This document shows, in pieces, positions 45,717 to 54,832 of a DNA stretch of 64,000 nt (position 1 is its first letter; every line of letters begins with the position of its first letter). The DNA is taken from NCBI RefSeq assembly GCF_001421885.1, contig NZ_LMLH01000011.1, positions 1 to 64,000 on the forward strand, in the 5' to 3' direction. The stretch is from Pseudomonas sp. Leaf48 (GTDB lineage Bacteria; Pseudomonadota; Gammaproteobacteria; Pseudomonadales; Pseudomonadaceae). The notes beneath the pieces were generated by a model. The model saw nothing but the letters and a program-made list of their open reading frames with translations. It searched no databases and was not told the origin of the DNA. Both the position numbers and the translations under genes were made by a program.

Positions 45717-47167
45717 CGGTCTCCCTGTTTGGCCAGATGCTCGCGGGCCATGTCATGCAGTGAGCGGGCAGCGGGTTTCGGCGCGCTGTGGTTTTGCGTC
45801 CACGGGCCGACATTGCTCGGGGTGAGGGCGCGCAGGCGGGTGGCGAAAAAGCCGAACAGGCGGTACAGCGTCGGCGAGCTGTTCAGCTTCGCCCAGGCGT
45901 TCCAGATGAACCGTTCCTTGCGCGAATACTTGCTGCCCTGGCCGCGCATCACTTGATGAGGGCTGTCCGGTGCCTTGACGTTTTCCTCACGCAGGCGACG
46001 CAGCAGTGCAGGGATCGGAATTTTTACCGGGCACACTTCGCCGCAGGCACCGCACAGCGAAGAGGCGCTCGGGTGGTCCGGGACTTTGGCCAGGCCAACC
46101 ATGTGCGGGGTGATGATTTTTCCGATAGGCCCTGGGTAAACCTCGCCGTAGGCATGGCCGCCGATTCGGGTGTAGACCGGGCAATGATTCATGCAGGCGC
46201 CGCAGCGGATGCAGTTCAGTGTCTGGCGCAATTCACTGTCGGCAAAGGCCTGGCTGCGACCGTTGTCGAGCAGTACCAGGTGCACTTCCTGAGGCCCGTC
46301 GAGCTCGTGCTCCTTGCGCGGGCCGGAGATCATGTTGACGTAGGTGGTGATCGGGATGCCGAGGGCCGAGCGGGTCAGTAGTGACAACAGCGGCACCACA
46401 TCGCGCAGGTTTTCCACGACTTTTTCGATGCCGGTGACGGCGATGTGCACCGGTGGCACCGTGGTGGTCATGCGGCCGTTGCCTTCGTTTTCCACCAGCA
46501 GCAGGGTGCCGGTTTCGGCCACGGCGAAGTTGACGCCGGAGACGCCGATGTCCGCTTCGAAGAATTTCTGCCGCAAGACCTTGCGACCGATCTGAATGAG
46601 TTGGTCAACGTCCTTGGTGTATTCCACGCCAAGTTTGTCGTGGAACAAGGACGCGACCTGACCGGCATTCTTGTGGATCGCCGGCATAATGATGTGTGAA
46701 GGCTTCTCGTGGTCGAGCTGGACGATGTATTCGCCCATGTCCGATTCCAGGCATTCAATGCCCTGTTCAGCGAGGAAGTGATTCATCTCCATTTCTTCGC
46801 TGACCATCGATTTGCCCTTGATCACTTGCCGCCCCTCGTGAGCGCGGATGATCGAAAGGACGATGCCATTGGCCTCGTCCACCGTTTCCGCCCAGTGCAC
46901 TGTCACACCGTTGCGGGTCAGGTTCTGTTCCAGTTGTTCGAGCAGGTCTGGCAACTTGGATAACGCACGGGCGCGAACAGCATTGCCCAGTGCGCGTAAA
47001 TGTTCTCTTTCGTGGGCATCGCTGAAAGCCGCTGCCCGCTTGGTCATCAGTGAATCCATCGCCTTGCGGAAGTTGCCGCGCAATTGCGCATCACCCAGCG
47101 CGTTGTGGGCGCGGGTGCGAAAGTCTTCTTCTACGGCAACCGTCGGAATAATCGTGGAAGCGCTCAT
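45713..47167 (-). CDS. lldF: Iron-sulfur protein LldF (LutB)
   Basis: This is the iron-sulfur subunit of the L-lactate oxidase complex, 484 residues. The LUD domain is at the N-terminus. Two 4Fe-4S ferredoxin motifs are seen in CIRCGACMNHCPVY and CGACGEVCPVKIPI near residues 300-360. It is overlapped by four bases by both lldE and lldG, which points to tight translational coupling. Electrons from L-lactate should pass to the quinone pool. Confidence 0.92.
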   Translation of the reverse strand: MSASTIIPTVAVEEDFRTRAHNALGDAQLRGNFRKAMDSLMTKRAAAFSDAHEREHLRALGNAVRARALSKLPDLLEQLEQNLTRNGVTVHWAETVDEANGIVLSIIRAHEGRQVIKGKSMVSEEMEMNHFLAEQGIECLESDMGEYIVQLDHEKPSHIIMPAIHKNAGQVASLFHDKLGVEYTKDVDQLIQIGRKVLRQKFFEADIGVSGVNFAVAETGTLLLVENEGNGRMTTTVPPVHIAVTGIEKVVENLRDVVPLLSLLTRSALGIPITTYVNMISGPRKEHELDGPQEVHLVLLDNGRSQAFADSELRQTLNCIRCGACMNHCPVYTRIGGHAYGEVYPGPIGKIITPHMVGLAKVPDHPSASSLCGACGEVCPVKIPIPALLRRLREENVKAPDSPHQVMRGQGSKYSRKERFIWNAWAKLNSSPTLYRLFGFFATRLRALTPSNVGPWTQNHSAPKPAARSLHDMAREHLAKQGDR

Positions 47168-47988
47168 CGGGCACCTCCGGTTCGCTGCCAGAGGAAGCTG
47201 GCCAGATGCTGACCGCGTAACGCTTCCTGCTGTTTCTCCAGCGAGCCGTTGATGTTCATCAAGCAGCCGCAGTCGGCACTCAGTACCTGGTGCGCTCCGG
47301 ATTCCTTCAGCGCCCGGGTCTTGTCAGCCACCATGGCGCCGGAAATGTCCGGCATTCGGACGCTGAAAGTCCCGCCGAAGCCACAGCATTCGCTTTCGTG
47401 TTCGTGGTTGACCCGCTCCACATTGCTCAACTGCGCCAACAACTCGCGGCCGTGCAGGTGGGTATTCATCTCGCGGCGTGCCGAGCACGAGGTGTGCAGC
47501 GCCACTTTCACGGGAGCGCCGCTGTCCTTGAGCTGCACCTTGCACACGAACAGCAGGAACTCGGCCAGCTCATAGGTCCTGGCAGCCAGCGCCTGAACCT
47601 GTTTCAGCGTGTCCGGCTCGTCCTTGAACAAGTCGGCGTAGTGCTCGCGCAACATGCCTGCGCAGGAGCCCGACGGCACCACCACTGGATAGTCCCCGGC
47701 GAACAGCGCCAATTGCGAGCGCGCCACGGTCCGGGCCTGCTCAGTGTAACCCGAGGTGTAGGCCGGTTGCCCGCAACAGCTCTGCCCCTGCGGGTAGTCG
47801 ACACGAATGCCTTCGCGCTCCAGCAGGTGGATCGCGTCCATCCCGGCTTGCGGATAAAACAAATCCACCACGCAGGTCCCGAACAGGTAGACCCGTGACG
47901 GTTTCTCGCTGGGGTATTGCCGAGGCTCGGGCAGTGGCGGGGCGACGCGGGTCGCGTTCGGCACAGCGTTGTAGAAAAGCTCGCTCAT
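47164..47988 (-). CDS. lldE: (Fe-S)-binding protein LldE (LutA)
   Basis: This is a 274-residue component of the L-lactate oxidase with two CCG cysteine motifs (GQSCCGQPAYTSGY and ESECCGFGGTFSV). The family name is DUF/CCG (heterodisulfide reductase D-like) domain. The start at 47988 was chosen because MSELFYNAVPNATRVAPPLP suits the family; the longer upstream frame has none of its features. The lldE-lldF-lldG order is that of Shewanella LldEFG and Bacillus LutABC. Confidence 0.9.
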   Translation of the reverse strand: MSELFYNAVPNATRVAPPLPEPRQYPSEKPSRVYLFGTCVVDLFYPQAGMDAIHLLEREGIRVDYPQGQSCCGQPAYTSGYTEQARTVARSQLALFAGDYPVVVPSGSCAGMLREHYADLFKDEPDTLKQVQALAARTYELAEFLLFVCKVQLKDSGAPVKVALHTSCSARREMNTHLHGRELLAQLSNVERVNHEHESECCGFGGTFSVRMPDISGAMVADKTRALKESGAHQVLSADCGCLMNINGSLEKQQEALRGQHLASFLWQRTGGAR

Positions 47989-48137
47989 CAGGCGTCTCCG
48001 GGTGGTCCCGGTTATGCGTCCGTCGAGGCTGCTGAATATTGAAAGGGAAACGTTCAGCAGCCTTACAGACCGGGGTATGAATAGCTGACGCCGGAGGTTT
48101 GGCCCGGCGTCGGTTTTGTCCGTGTTTCCTGTAGCCT

Positions 48138-49832
48138 TTAATGCACCAGCATGCCGGTGAACCAGTAGGCCTGAGCCAACGTGATCAAGCCGACGATTGT
48201 TGCAAAGAATAGGCTGTGCTTGAGGGTAAAGCGGAACAGATCCGATTCCTTGCCCACCAGGCCAGTCGCGGCGCAAGCCACGGCGATCGATTGTGGCGAG
48301 ATCATCTTGCCGGTCACGCCGCCGCTGGTGTTCGCCGCCACCAGCAAGGTGTCGTTGACCCCGATCTGGTGCGCAGTGGTGGCCTGCAACGAGCTGAACA
48401 GGGCGTTGGACGAAGTATCGGAGCCTGTCAGGAACACACCCAGCCAGCCGAGGAACGGCGAGAAGAACGGGAAGGCTGCACCTGTGCCGGCCAATACCAG
48501 GGCCATGGTCGATGACATGCCCGAGTAGTTGGTGACGAAGGCGAACGCCAGCACCATGCCGATGGACAGGATCGGCCAGCGCAACTCGTAGAAGGTCTCT
48601 TTAAAAGTGGTAAGACCAGTTTTGAGGTTGATCTTCAGGACCACCATCGAGATCAGCGCGGAGAAGAAGATTGCCGTGCCGGTCGCGGAAATCGGGTCCA
48701 GCTTGAACACCGCTGGAATGGCCGTCGGCGTCGCCACGATCGGGGCAACCTTGACCACCATTTGATCCAGGTGCGGGATGGCGAAGTTGAATACCCAACT
48801 GTACATCGAGCCGCCCGCGGCAAACATCGCCTTGAACGGTTTCAGGGTCCAGATGGTGACCAGTACAGTGAGGATCAGGAACGGTGACCAGGCCTTGATA
48901 ATTTCCCCGAGGCTGTAGGGCGAAGCCACGGTGCTGCGCTTCTGGCCGAAACCACCGACGCTGGCGGTTACCACGGAGGCTGACACGGCACCGGCGATGT
49001 GCTGGCCGGCGGCGCGTTTCGGTTGCCAGACTTTCAGGAACAGCGTGAGGGAAATCAGGCTGGCCAGGGCCGAAGTGATGTCCGGCAGTTCCGGGCCGAT
49101 GAAGTTCGAGGTGAAATACTGGGTCACGGCGAAACTCAAGCCGGCTACCAGTGCTGCCGGCCAGGTTTCGCGCACGCCGCGCAGGCCATCCATCATGAAC
49201 ACCAGCCAGAACGGTACGAACAGCGACAGCAGCGGCAGTTGCCGGCCGGTCATGGCGCCGATTTTGAAGGCGTCGATGCCGGTCACTTGTCCGGCAACGA
49301 TGATCGGAATACCCAGGGCGCCGAACGCGACCGGAGCGGTGTTGGCGATCAGGCACAAGCCTGCGGCGTACAGCGGGTTGAAGCCCAGCCCGACCAGCAG
49401 CGCGGCGGTAATCGCCACCGGCGCGCCGAAACCGGCGGCACCTTCCAGGAAGGCGCCGAAGCAGAAGCCAATCAGCAACACTTGCAGGCGCTGGTCGTCG
49501 GTGATCGACAGCACCGAACTGCGGATCACCTCGAACTGACCGCTCTTGACCGTCAATTTGTAGAGGAATACCGCCGCCACAATGATCCAGGCAATCGGCC
49601 ACAGACCGTAGGCGAAGCCGTAACCGGCGGCGGCTAATGCCATGTCGACCGGCATATGGAAAGCGAAGATCGCCACCAGAATCGACAAGGCCAGGGTGAT
49701 GCTGCCGGCCACGTGGCCTTTGAGGCGAAACACGGCCAGGGCCAGGAAGAAAAACACGATGGGGATAACGGCGGCGAGTGCGGACAGGCCGAGGCTGCCG
49801 AGCGGGCTGTAGAGCTGTTGCCAGGTTTGCAT
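48138..49832 (-). CDS. lldP: L-lactate permease
   Basis: This is an inner-membrane lactate/proton symporter of 564 residues with about 13-14 hydrophobic segments. Family marks include [20 protein letters not shown] and [20 protein letters not shown], typical of LctP/LldP/GlcA. It is the first gene of the minus-strand lactate operon, separated from lldE by 149 bp. GlcA-type glycolate uptake is also possible, because these permeases share substrates. Confidence 0.92.
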   Translation of the reverse strand: MQTWQQLYSPLGSLGLSALAAVIPIVFFFLALAVFRLKGHVAGSITLALSILVAIFAFHMPVDMALAAAGYGFAYGLWPIAWIIVAAVFLYKLTVKSGQFEVIRSSVLSITDDQRLQVLLIGFCFGAFLEGAAGFGAPVAITAALLVGLGFNPLYAAGLCLIANTAPVAFGALGIPIIVAGQVTGIDAFKIGAMTGRQLPLLSLFVPFWLVFMMDGLRGVRETWPAALVAGLSFAVTQYFTSNFIGPELPDITSALASLISLTLFLKVWQPKRAAGQHIAGAVSASVVTASVGGFGQKRSTVASPYSLGEIIKAWSPFLILTVLVTIWTLKPFKAMFAAGGSMYSWVFNFAIPHLDQMVVKVAPIVATPTAIPAVFKLDPISATGTAIFFSALISMVVLKINLKTGLTTFKETFYELRWPILSIGMVLAFAFVTNYSGMSSTMALVLAGTGAAFPFFSPFLGWLGVFLTGSDTSSNALFSSLQATTAHQIGVNDTLLVAANTSGGVTGKMISPQSIAVACAATGLVGKESDLFRFTLKHSLFFATIVGLITLAQAYWFTGMLVH

Positions 49833-49884
49833 ATGGGGTGGCCCCTAATTGTTGTTGGTCAGGCACTGATGGGCGGTCTTGGTT

Positions 49885-49901
49885 AATTGGTAATACCAAT
49901 T
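49885..49901. promoter_or_regulatory. Perfect palindromic operator for LldR (GntR type)
   Basis: The 17-bp sequence aattggtaataccaatt is a perfect palindrome with one central base. It lies 52 bp upstream of lldP and 193 bp upstream of divergent lldR. It fits the tnGTnnnACna pattern recognised by FadR-type GntR regulators of lactate and glycolate genes. Confidence 0.8.
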
Positions 49902-50093
49902 TACAATCGCTGTTCGCTAGGGTAAAAGCCTTGTAGGTGGTGTGTCAATTTGCCGCCCTAAAACTTTTGTCGAATGCGCCGTCCGCGACTCGTCTGTAGC
50001 ACGTGGGCAAATGCGCTGAGGCAGGTGCTGGCGACGCGCCGATAGGCCAGAATAGAGCCCCGGCGAGTCGTCGGATCGTGGAGAAATTTTGTT

Positions 50094-50861
50094 ATGGGGT
50101 TTGATCAGATTCGTCAGCGCCGTTTGTCTGACGATATTGTCGAGCGGCTTGAGGGAATGATTCTCGAGGGCACGCTAAAGGCCGGTGAGCGCCTGCCGGC
50201 CGAGCGCGCGCTGGCCGAGCAGTTCGGCGTGTCACGCCCTTCGCTGCGCGAAGCCATCCAGAAACTGACGGCCAAGGGTTTGTTGGTCAGTCGTCAGGGC
50301 GGCGGCAATTATGTGGTGGAGTCCCTGGGTACGACCTTCAGTGATCCATTGCTGCAACTACTGGAAAGTAATCCCGAGGCTCAGCGCGATCTGCTGGAGT
50401 TTCGTCATACGCTGGAAGCGTCCTGTGCCTATTACGCGGCGTTGCGTGCCACCGACGTCGACCGCGAACGGCTCACCGCCGCATTCAATCAATTACAGGA
50501 CTGCTACTCCCGCCACGATGAAGTGAGTCGTGCCGAAGAGGGCGCGGCGGATGCCAGTTTTCATCTGGCAATCGCCGAAGCCAGCCACAACGCAGTGCTG
50601 CTGCACACCATTCGCGGGTTGTTCGATCTGCTCAAGCGCAACGTGGTGACGAACATCGGCGGCATGTACAAGCAGCGTACTGAAACCCGCGACATGCTGA
50701 TCACGCAGCATCGGGAGTTGTACCAGGCGATTATCGAAGGGCGGGCTGAGCAGGCGCGGGAAGTCTCCAGCCGACACATTCTGTATGTACAGGAAGTGCT
50801 GGAAGAAGTGCGTCAGGAAGTGCAGCGCATGGCTCGGGCGGAGCGACGCAAGGGGATGTGA
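50094..50861 (+). CDS. lldR: GntR/FadR-family lactate-responsive regulator
   Basis: This is a 255-residue regulator of the lactate operon. The winged helix-turn-helix of GntR type is seen in SDDIVERLEGMILEGTLKAG, ERLPAERALAEQFGVSRPSL and REAIQKLTAKGLLVSRQGGG. The FCD effector domain begins near residue 90. It is divergent to lldP and presumably represses it in the absence of lactate through the 49885 palindrome. PdhR and GlcC are related, but the context points to LldR. Confidence 0.9.
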   Translation: MGFDQIRQRRLSDDIVERLEGMILEGTLKAGERLPAERALAEQFGVSRPSLREAIQKLTAKGLLVSRQGGGNYVVESLGTTFSDPLLQLLESNPEAQRDLLEFRHTLEASCAYYAALRATDVDRERLTAAFNQLQDCYSRHDEVSRAEEGAADASFHLAIAEASHNAVLLHTIRGLFDLLKRNVVTNIGGMYKQRTETRDMLITQHRELYQAIIEGRAEQAREVSSRHILYVQEVLEEVRQEVQRMARAERRKGM

Positions 50862-50867
50862 CCTTTA

Positions 50868-50901
50868 GTGATCGTTCCCACGCAGAGCGTGGGGACGATC
50901 A
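50868..50901. repeat. Palindromic repeat between lldR and smpB
   Basis: An imperfect long palindrome (gatcgttcccacgcagagcg then tggggacgatc) lies between convergent lldR and smpB. It forms a hairpin and probably ends both transcripts. The sequence is a known type of Pseudomonas intergenic repeat. Confidence 0.75.
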
Positions 50902-50912
50902 GGGCAGGAGGG

Positions 50913-51395
50913 TCAGTCTTCTTTGCCCTTGTTGCGCACAGCACGCTGCAACTCACGACCGGCGTCGCGTTCGCGTTCGGTATCGCGCTTGTCGTATTCC
51001 TTCTTGCCCTTGCCCAGAGCGATCTCGCACTTGACCATGTGCTTGCTCCAGTACCAGGACAGGCATACGCAGGCGTAACCCTTTTGCTGCACGGCGGCCG
51101 CCAGCTTTTCCAGCTCGCGCCGGTTGAGCAGCAATTTTCGCGTGCGCACCGGGTCAGCGATGACGTGGGTACTGGCCGTCATCAGAGGCGTAATGTGACT
51201 GCCAAGCAGCCAGGCTTCGCCATCCTTGAGCAGTACGTAACTGTCAACGAGCTGCAGCTTGCTTGCCCGCAAACTTTTTACTTCCCAGCCGGCCAGGACC
51301 AGACCAGCCTCGAACTTGTGTTCGATGAAGTAATCGTGTCGCGCTTTTTTATTTTGCGCGATGGTCCCTGTTGGGTGTTTCTTCTGTTTAGCCAT
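50913..51395 (-). CDS. smpB: SsrA-binding protein SmpB
   Basis: This is the tmRNA-binding partner of 160 residues that delivers alanyl-tmRNA to stalled ribosomes. Family marks are [39 protein letters not shown] and a basic tail ([20 protein letters not shown]). It starts at ATG 51395, and the longer upstream frame is ignored as it carries no family features. It is about 10 kb from its RNA partner ssrA. No other function is expected. Confidence 0.95.
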   Translation of the reverse strand: MAKQKKHPTGTIAQNKKARHDYFIEHKFEAGLVLAGWEVKSLRASKLQLVDSYVLLKDGEAWLLGSHITPLMTASTHVIADPVRTRKLLLNRRELEKLAAAVQQKGYACVCLSWYWSKHMVKCEIALGKGKKEYDKRDTERERDAGRELQRAVRNKGKED

Positions 51396-51513
51396 AGGGG
51401 CGGCATTATAGGGAGTTACAACAGAGTCGGCTACGGTGTTGCTACGTGCTTGAGCAGGTTGATTGAATCCCGGACAATGCGCCCTCTTTTTTGAACGCTT
51501 GGGCGTGTTAACG

Positions 51514-52917
51514 ATGTCGACAGACAAGGTTTCTGTCCACGGCAGTTGGGCTAGCCGCTGGGTCTTCATACTCGCCGCGACCGGTTCGGCCGTGGGCCTG
51601 GGCAGTATCTGGAAATTCCCCTACATGGTCGGCGTCTATGGCGGCGGCGCTTTTGTGCTGATGTTCCTGGCCTGTATCGCACTCATCGGTGTGCCCGTGA
51701 TGCTGGCGGAAACCCTGATCGGCCGGCGTGCCCGGCAGAGTCCGGCCAACGCCTTGAAGATGCTGGCGGTCGAGGCGGGGCATTCGGGCAAATGGTCCTG
51801 GGGCGCATTTGCCGGGATGATCACGGCATTGTTGATCCTGTCTTTCTACAGTGTGGTGGGCGGCTGGTCGCTGGACTACATCATCGACATGGGGCGCGGC
51901 GATTTCCAGGGCGTGACGGCGGATCAGGTCGGTGCCTACTTTGGCAATGTCATCGCGGATCCGTGGCGCCTGACACTTTGGCACACGATTTTCATGCTGC
52001 TGTCCGCCGTGGTGATCGCCAGAGGCGTGGTTGCCGGCCTTGAGCGCAGCTTGCGGATCATGATGCCGTTGCTGTTCGTGATGATCCTGGTGCTGCTGGG
52101 CTATAGCATGACCACCGGGCATTTCATGGAAGGCGTGCATTTCATGTTCGACTTCCACCCGGAAAAGGTGCTGGAAGGCCTGCTACCGGCGATGGGGCAC
52201 GCATTCTTCTCCCTGAGCGTGGGCGTCGGTTCGATCATGATCTATGGCGCCTATATGCCGAAGAATTCGTCGATTTCCGGCACTGTCGTCGGCGTGGCCT
52301 TGCTTGATACCTTCGTATCCCTGGTGGCCGGCCTGGCATTGTTTCCGATTGTGTTCGCTGCGGGCCTGAACCCGAGCGAAGGCCCGGGCCTGATGTTCGT
52401 CAGCCTGCCGTTCGCATTCGGTAACGTAGCCTTCGGCCAATTGATGGGTGTCGTGTTCTTCCTGCTGGTGGCGGTGGCGGCCTGGAGTTCAGCCATTTCC
52501 TTGCTGGAGCCCATGGTGGCTTACCTGGTGGAGCGCACTAAAGTAAGCAGGGCGTGGGTCACTTTCTGGCTGGCATTCAGTTGCTGGTTTGTCGGTCTGG
52601 GTACCGTGTTTTCCTTCAATATCTGGAAGGAAGCGAAGTTCTTCGTGAACGAAGGCGGGATGTTCCATCTCTATCAGTGGGGAGCAACCGGTGGTCTGGA
52701 CTTCTTTGGCGTGATCGATTTCTTCACCTCGCGACTCATGTTGCCCCTTGGCGGTTTGTGTTTCGTGGTGTTTGCAGGCTGGATAATGGGGCGCGAAGCG
52801 GTGCGCGACGAATTGTCGATCCGCAACCCGGCATTGTTCAGCTTGTCCTTGTTTTTGATGCGCTATGTGGCGCCAATCGGCATTCTCGTAGTGTTTGCCG
52901 CCCAGCTGTGGAAGTGA
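51514..52917 (+). CDS. Sodium-dependent (NSS/SNF) transporter
   Basis: This is an inner-membrane Na+-coupled transporter of 467 residues with 11-12 hydrophobic segments. The first segment carries the NSS signature [20 protein letters not shown] and [29 protein letters not shown] is a further conserved loop. Bacterial members move amino acids or other small organic solutes; the substrate is not known. It is the first gene of a plus-strand block that continues to rnfH. Confidence 0.9.
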   Translation: MSTDKVSVHGSWASRWVFILAATGSAVGLGSIWKFPYMVGVYGGGAFVLMFLACIALIGVPVMLAETLIGRRARQSPANALKMLAVEAGHSGKWSWGAFAGMITALLILSFYSVVGGWSLDYIIDMGRGDFQGVTADQVGAYFGNVIADPWRLTLWHTIFMLLSAVVIARGVVAGLERSLRIMMPLLFVMILVLLGYSMTTGHFMEGVHFMFDFHPEKVLEGLLPAMGHAFFSLSVGVGSIMIYGAYMPKNSSISGTVVGVALLDTFVSLVAGLALFPIVFAAGLNPSEGPGLMFVSLPFAFGNVAFGQLMGVVFFLLVAVAAWSSAISLLEPMVAYLVERTKVSRAWVTFWLAFSCWFVGLGTVFSFNIWKEAKFFVNEGGMFHLYQWGATGGLDFFGVIDFFTSRLMLPLGGLCFVVFAGWIMGREAVRDELSIRNPALFSLSLFLMRYVAPIGILVVFAAQLWK

Positions 52918-52924
52918 CGCTGAC

Positions 52925-53359
52925 ATGACGACACACATTCAACGTTCGGCCCTGCTGCCTTATCCGGCGCAAGCGCTGTATGACCTGGTCAATGACGTAG
53001 CGCGATACCCGGAGTTTCTGCCGTGGTGCTCGTCGGCGGAAGTCCTGGAAAGCTCCCCCGAGCATATGCGGGCGAGCGTCGGCGTGGCCAAGGGCGGACT
53101 CAGCCAGCATTTCGTTACACGTAACACCCTGGTGCCCGGGCAATCGATCGAGATGCATCTTGAGGAAGGCCCATTTACCCAGTTGCATGGCATCTGGGTG
53201 TTCAAGGCGCTGACCGACAAAGCCTGCAAAATCAGCCTGGACCTCTCGTTCGATTACGCCGGGCCGATCGTTCGCGCTACGTTGGGGCCGTTGTTCAATC
53301 AGGCGGCGAACACGCTGATGGATGCGTTCTGTCAGCGTGCCAAGCAAATACATGGTTGA
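52925..53359 (+). CDS. ratA: RatA-like SRPBCC/COQ10-family protein
   Basis: This is a START-fold (SRPBCC) protein of 144 residues: QRSALLPYPAQALYDLVNDV and ARYPEFLPWCSSAEVLE are hallmarks of RatA and the related COQ10 lipid-binding proteins. In E. coli, RatA was reported to interfere with 70S assembly and shares ancestry with ubiquinone-binding COQ10; its true role is debated. It is 7 bp after the transporter stop and overlaps rnfH by 8 bases at its 3' end. Confidence 0.9.
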   Translation: MTTHIQRSALLPYPAQALYDLVNDVARYPEFLPWCSSAEVLESSPEHMRASVGVAKGGLSQHFVTRNTLVPGQSIEMHLEEGPFTQLHGIWVFKALTDKACKISLDLSFDYAGPIVRATLGPLFNQAANTLMDAFCQRAKQIHG

Positions 53360-53666
53360 GGCCGTGATCGAGATCGAAGTGGTGTATGCCGCCGTGGAGC
53401 GCCAGGTGCTTGTGTCGGTAGCGGTGCCGGTGGGAACGACCGTGCGGGCTGCTGTACTCGGGTCCGGGGTTGGCAAGGAGTTCCCCGAGCTGAATCTGGC
53501 TGATTGCCCCGTGGGTATCTTCGGTAAAGTTATCGTCGATCCCGACAGTCGGCTGGTAGAGGCCGGGGATCGCATCGAAATTTATCGGCCCTTGCTGGCC
53601 GATCCGAAAGAAGTGCGACGGCTGCGCGCCGCGAAGGCTGCCGAGGCCAAAGCCAGAAATCAGTGA
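53352..53666 (+). CDS. rnfH: RnfH-family protein (RatB)
   Basis: This is a small protein of 104 residues with ubiquitin-like beta-grasp fold. IEIEVVYAAVERQVLVSVAV and VDPDSRLVEAGDRIEIYRPL are typical of RnfH (UPF0125). It is always found beside ratA. The start at ATG 53352 lies inside the end of ratA, so translation is coupled. The function is not defined. It is followed by a strong hairpin shared with the convergent bamE gene. Confidence 0.9.
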   Translation: MVEAVIEIEVVYAAVERQVLVSVAVPVGTTVRAAVLGSGVGKEFPELNLADCPVGIFGKVIVDPDSRLVEAGDRIEIYRPLLADPKEVRRLRAAKAAEAKARNQ

Positions 53667-53683
53667 TTTGCCGAAATGCAGGC

Positions 53684-53717
53684 AATAAAAAAACCCGGAC
53701 ATGCCGGGTTTTTTATT
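53684..53717. terminator. Bidirectional terminator between rnfH and bamE
   Basis: The symmetrical hairpin aaaacccggacatgccgggt with A-run before and T-run after can stop transcription from both sides. Confidence 0.9.
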
Positions 53718-53727
53718 GCGTCGCAAA

Positions 53728-54255
53728 TTATTGCGGCGAGGTGTCCAGCGGTTCTGGCGTCGGGACTGGAACGGTTTCTACGCCGTCGACGTCCTTCTGG
53801 ATCTGATCCAGTAACGAGCCTGGCTTGACCGGTTTTTCCGGTTTCGGCTGCTCGACGTTTTCTACTGGCGCAGCGACTGGTGTGCCGCTGTCCTTGCCGA
53901 GAATGGCCTCGTCACGGCTCACCCCTGGCATGAAATCACCAGAAAGGCTGACAAGCTGGTCATTTGGGTTGAAAATAACGCTAATGCGTTCTTGTTGGCG
54001 TTCACCGCCACCCGGTTGCAGGCTATACAGGTAATCCCAGCGATCGGCATGGAACGTGTCGGTCAGCAGAGGGTTACCCATGATAAACCGTACTTGCTTT
54101 CGGGTCATTCCCGGGCGTAACTGGTCTATCATGTCCTGCGTGACGACATTGCCCTGCTGGATGTCGATTTTGTAAACCCCGGGGAATGAACAACCGGCGA
54201 GTGCGAGCAGTCCCACAAAGGTGAAACTGGTTAGCAAGAGCTTGGTGTTTTGCAT
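53728..54255 (-). CDS. bamE: Outer membrane assembly lipoprotein BamE
   Basis: This is a lipoprotein of 175 residues of the BAM complex that inserts outer membrane proteins. The lipobox is LALAGC with C22 as the lipidated residue. [20 protein letters not shown] and [20 protein letters not shown] are the SmpA/OmlA core. The C-terminal third is proline- and acid-rich, as in other pseudomonads where the protein is called OmlA. It is divergent to fur across 97 bp, as in P. aeruginosa. Confidence 0.95.
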   Translation of the reverse strand: MQNTKLLLTSFTFVGLLALAGCSFPGVYKIDIQQGNVVTQDMIDQLRPGMTRKQVRFIMGNPLLTDTFHADRWDYLYSLQPGGGERQQERISVIFNPNDQLVSLSGDFMPGVSRDEAILGKDSGTPVAAPVENVEQPKPEKPVKPGSLLDQIQKDVDGVETVPVPTPEPLDTSPQ

Positions 54256-54352
54256 CGGTGGGCGACTTCCACTATCTTGGCTGGGACAACGTAAACGCCG
54301 ATCATACCCGCATTAAGAGAAGCTGCGAAGCAGCATCGCGAGAAAGCTGACC

Positions 54353-54757
54353 ATGGTTGAAAATAGCGAACTACGCAAAGCCGGCCTCAAAGTGACCCTG
54401 CCACGGGTCAAGATTCTGCAAATGCTCGACTCTACCGAGCAGCGCCACATGAGTGCCGAGGACGTCTACAAGGCGTTGATGGAAGCTGGAGAGGACGTAG
54501 GTCTGGCCACTGTTTACCGTGTACTGACCCAGTTCGAAGCGGCTGGCCTCGTGGTCCGTCACAACTTCGACGGTGGCCATGCGGTATTCGAATTGGCCGA
54601 CGGTGGCCACCACGACCATATGGTCAACGTGGAAACCGGTGAGGTTGTGGAATTCATCAGCCCGGAAATCGAAAAGCTCCAGAAGGCAATTGCCGAAGAG
54701 CACGGTGTCGATCTGGTGGATCACAATCTGGTGCTGTACGTGCGCAAGAAAAAGTAA
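54353..54757 (+). CDS. fur: Ferric uptake regulator
   Basis: This is the global iron repressor of 134 residues. The N-terminal winged helix is in RKAGLKVTLPRVKILQMLDS and MSAEDVYKALMEAGEDVGLA with VYRVLTQFEAAGLV. The metal-site histidine cluster is in LADGGHHDHMVNVETGEVVE. Length and sequence fit pseudomonad Fur. Expression is likely autonomous, with a promoter in the 97-bp gap shared with bamE. A strong terminator follows. Confidence 0.97.
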   Translation: MVENSELRKAGLKVTLPRVKILQMLDSTEQRHMSAEDVYKALMEAGEDVGLATVYRVLTQFEAAGLVVRHNFDGGHAVFELADGGHHDHMVNVETGEVVEFISPEIEKLQKAIAEEHGVDLVDHNLVLYVRKKK

Positions 54758-54790
54758 GCATGTCGCGCGAAGCCAAGGTTCGCGAAACGA

Positions 54791-54825
54791 ACGAAGGCGA
54801 CCCCAGGGTCGCCTTCGTGCTTTTT
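54791..54825 (+). terminator. fur terminator
   Basis: A long hairpin, gaaggcgaccccagggtcgc then cttc, is followed by a T-run (ttttt). It also sits 8 bp downstream of the recN stop codon on the opposite strand. Confidence 0.88.
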
Positions 54826-54832
54826 GTGCATC

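Noticed and set aside
52925..53666. ratA-rnfH as a toxin-antitoxin pair
   Set aside because: The pair is conserved across proteobacteria as core genes, and the toxin-antitoxin role is contested; ordinary annotation is safer.
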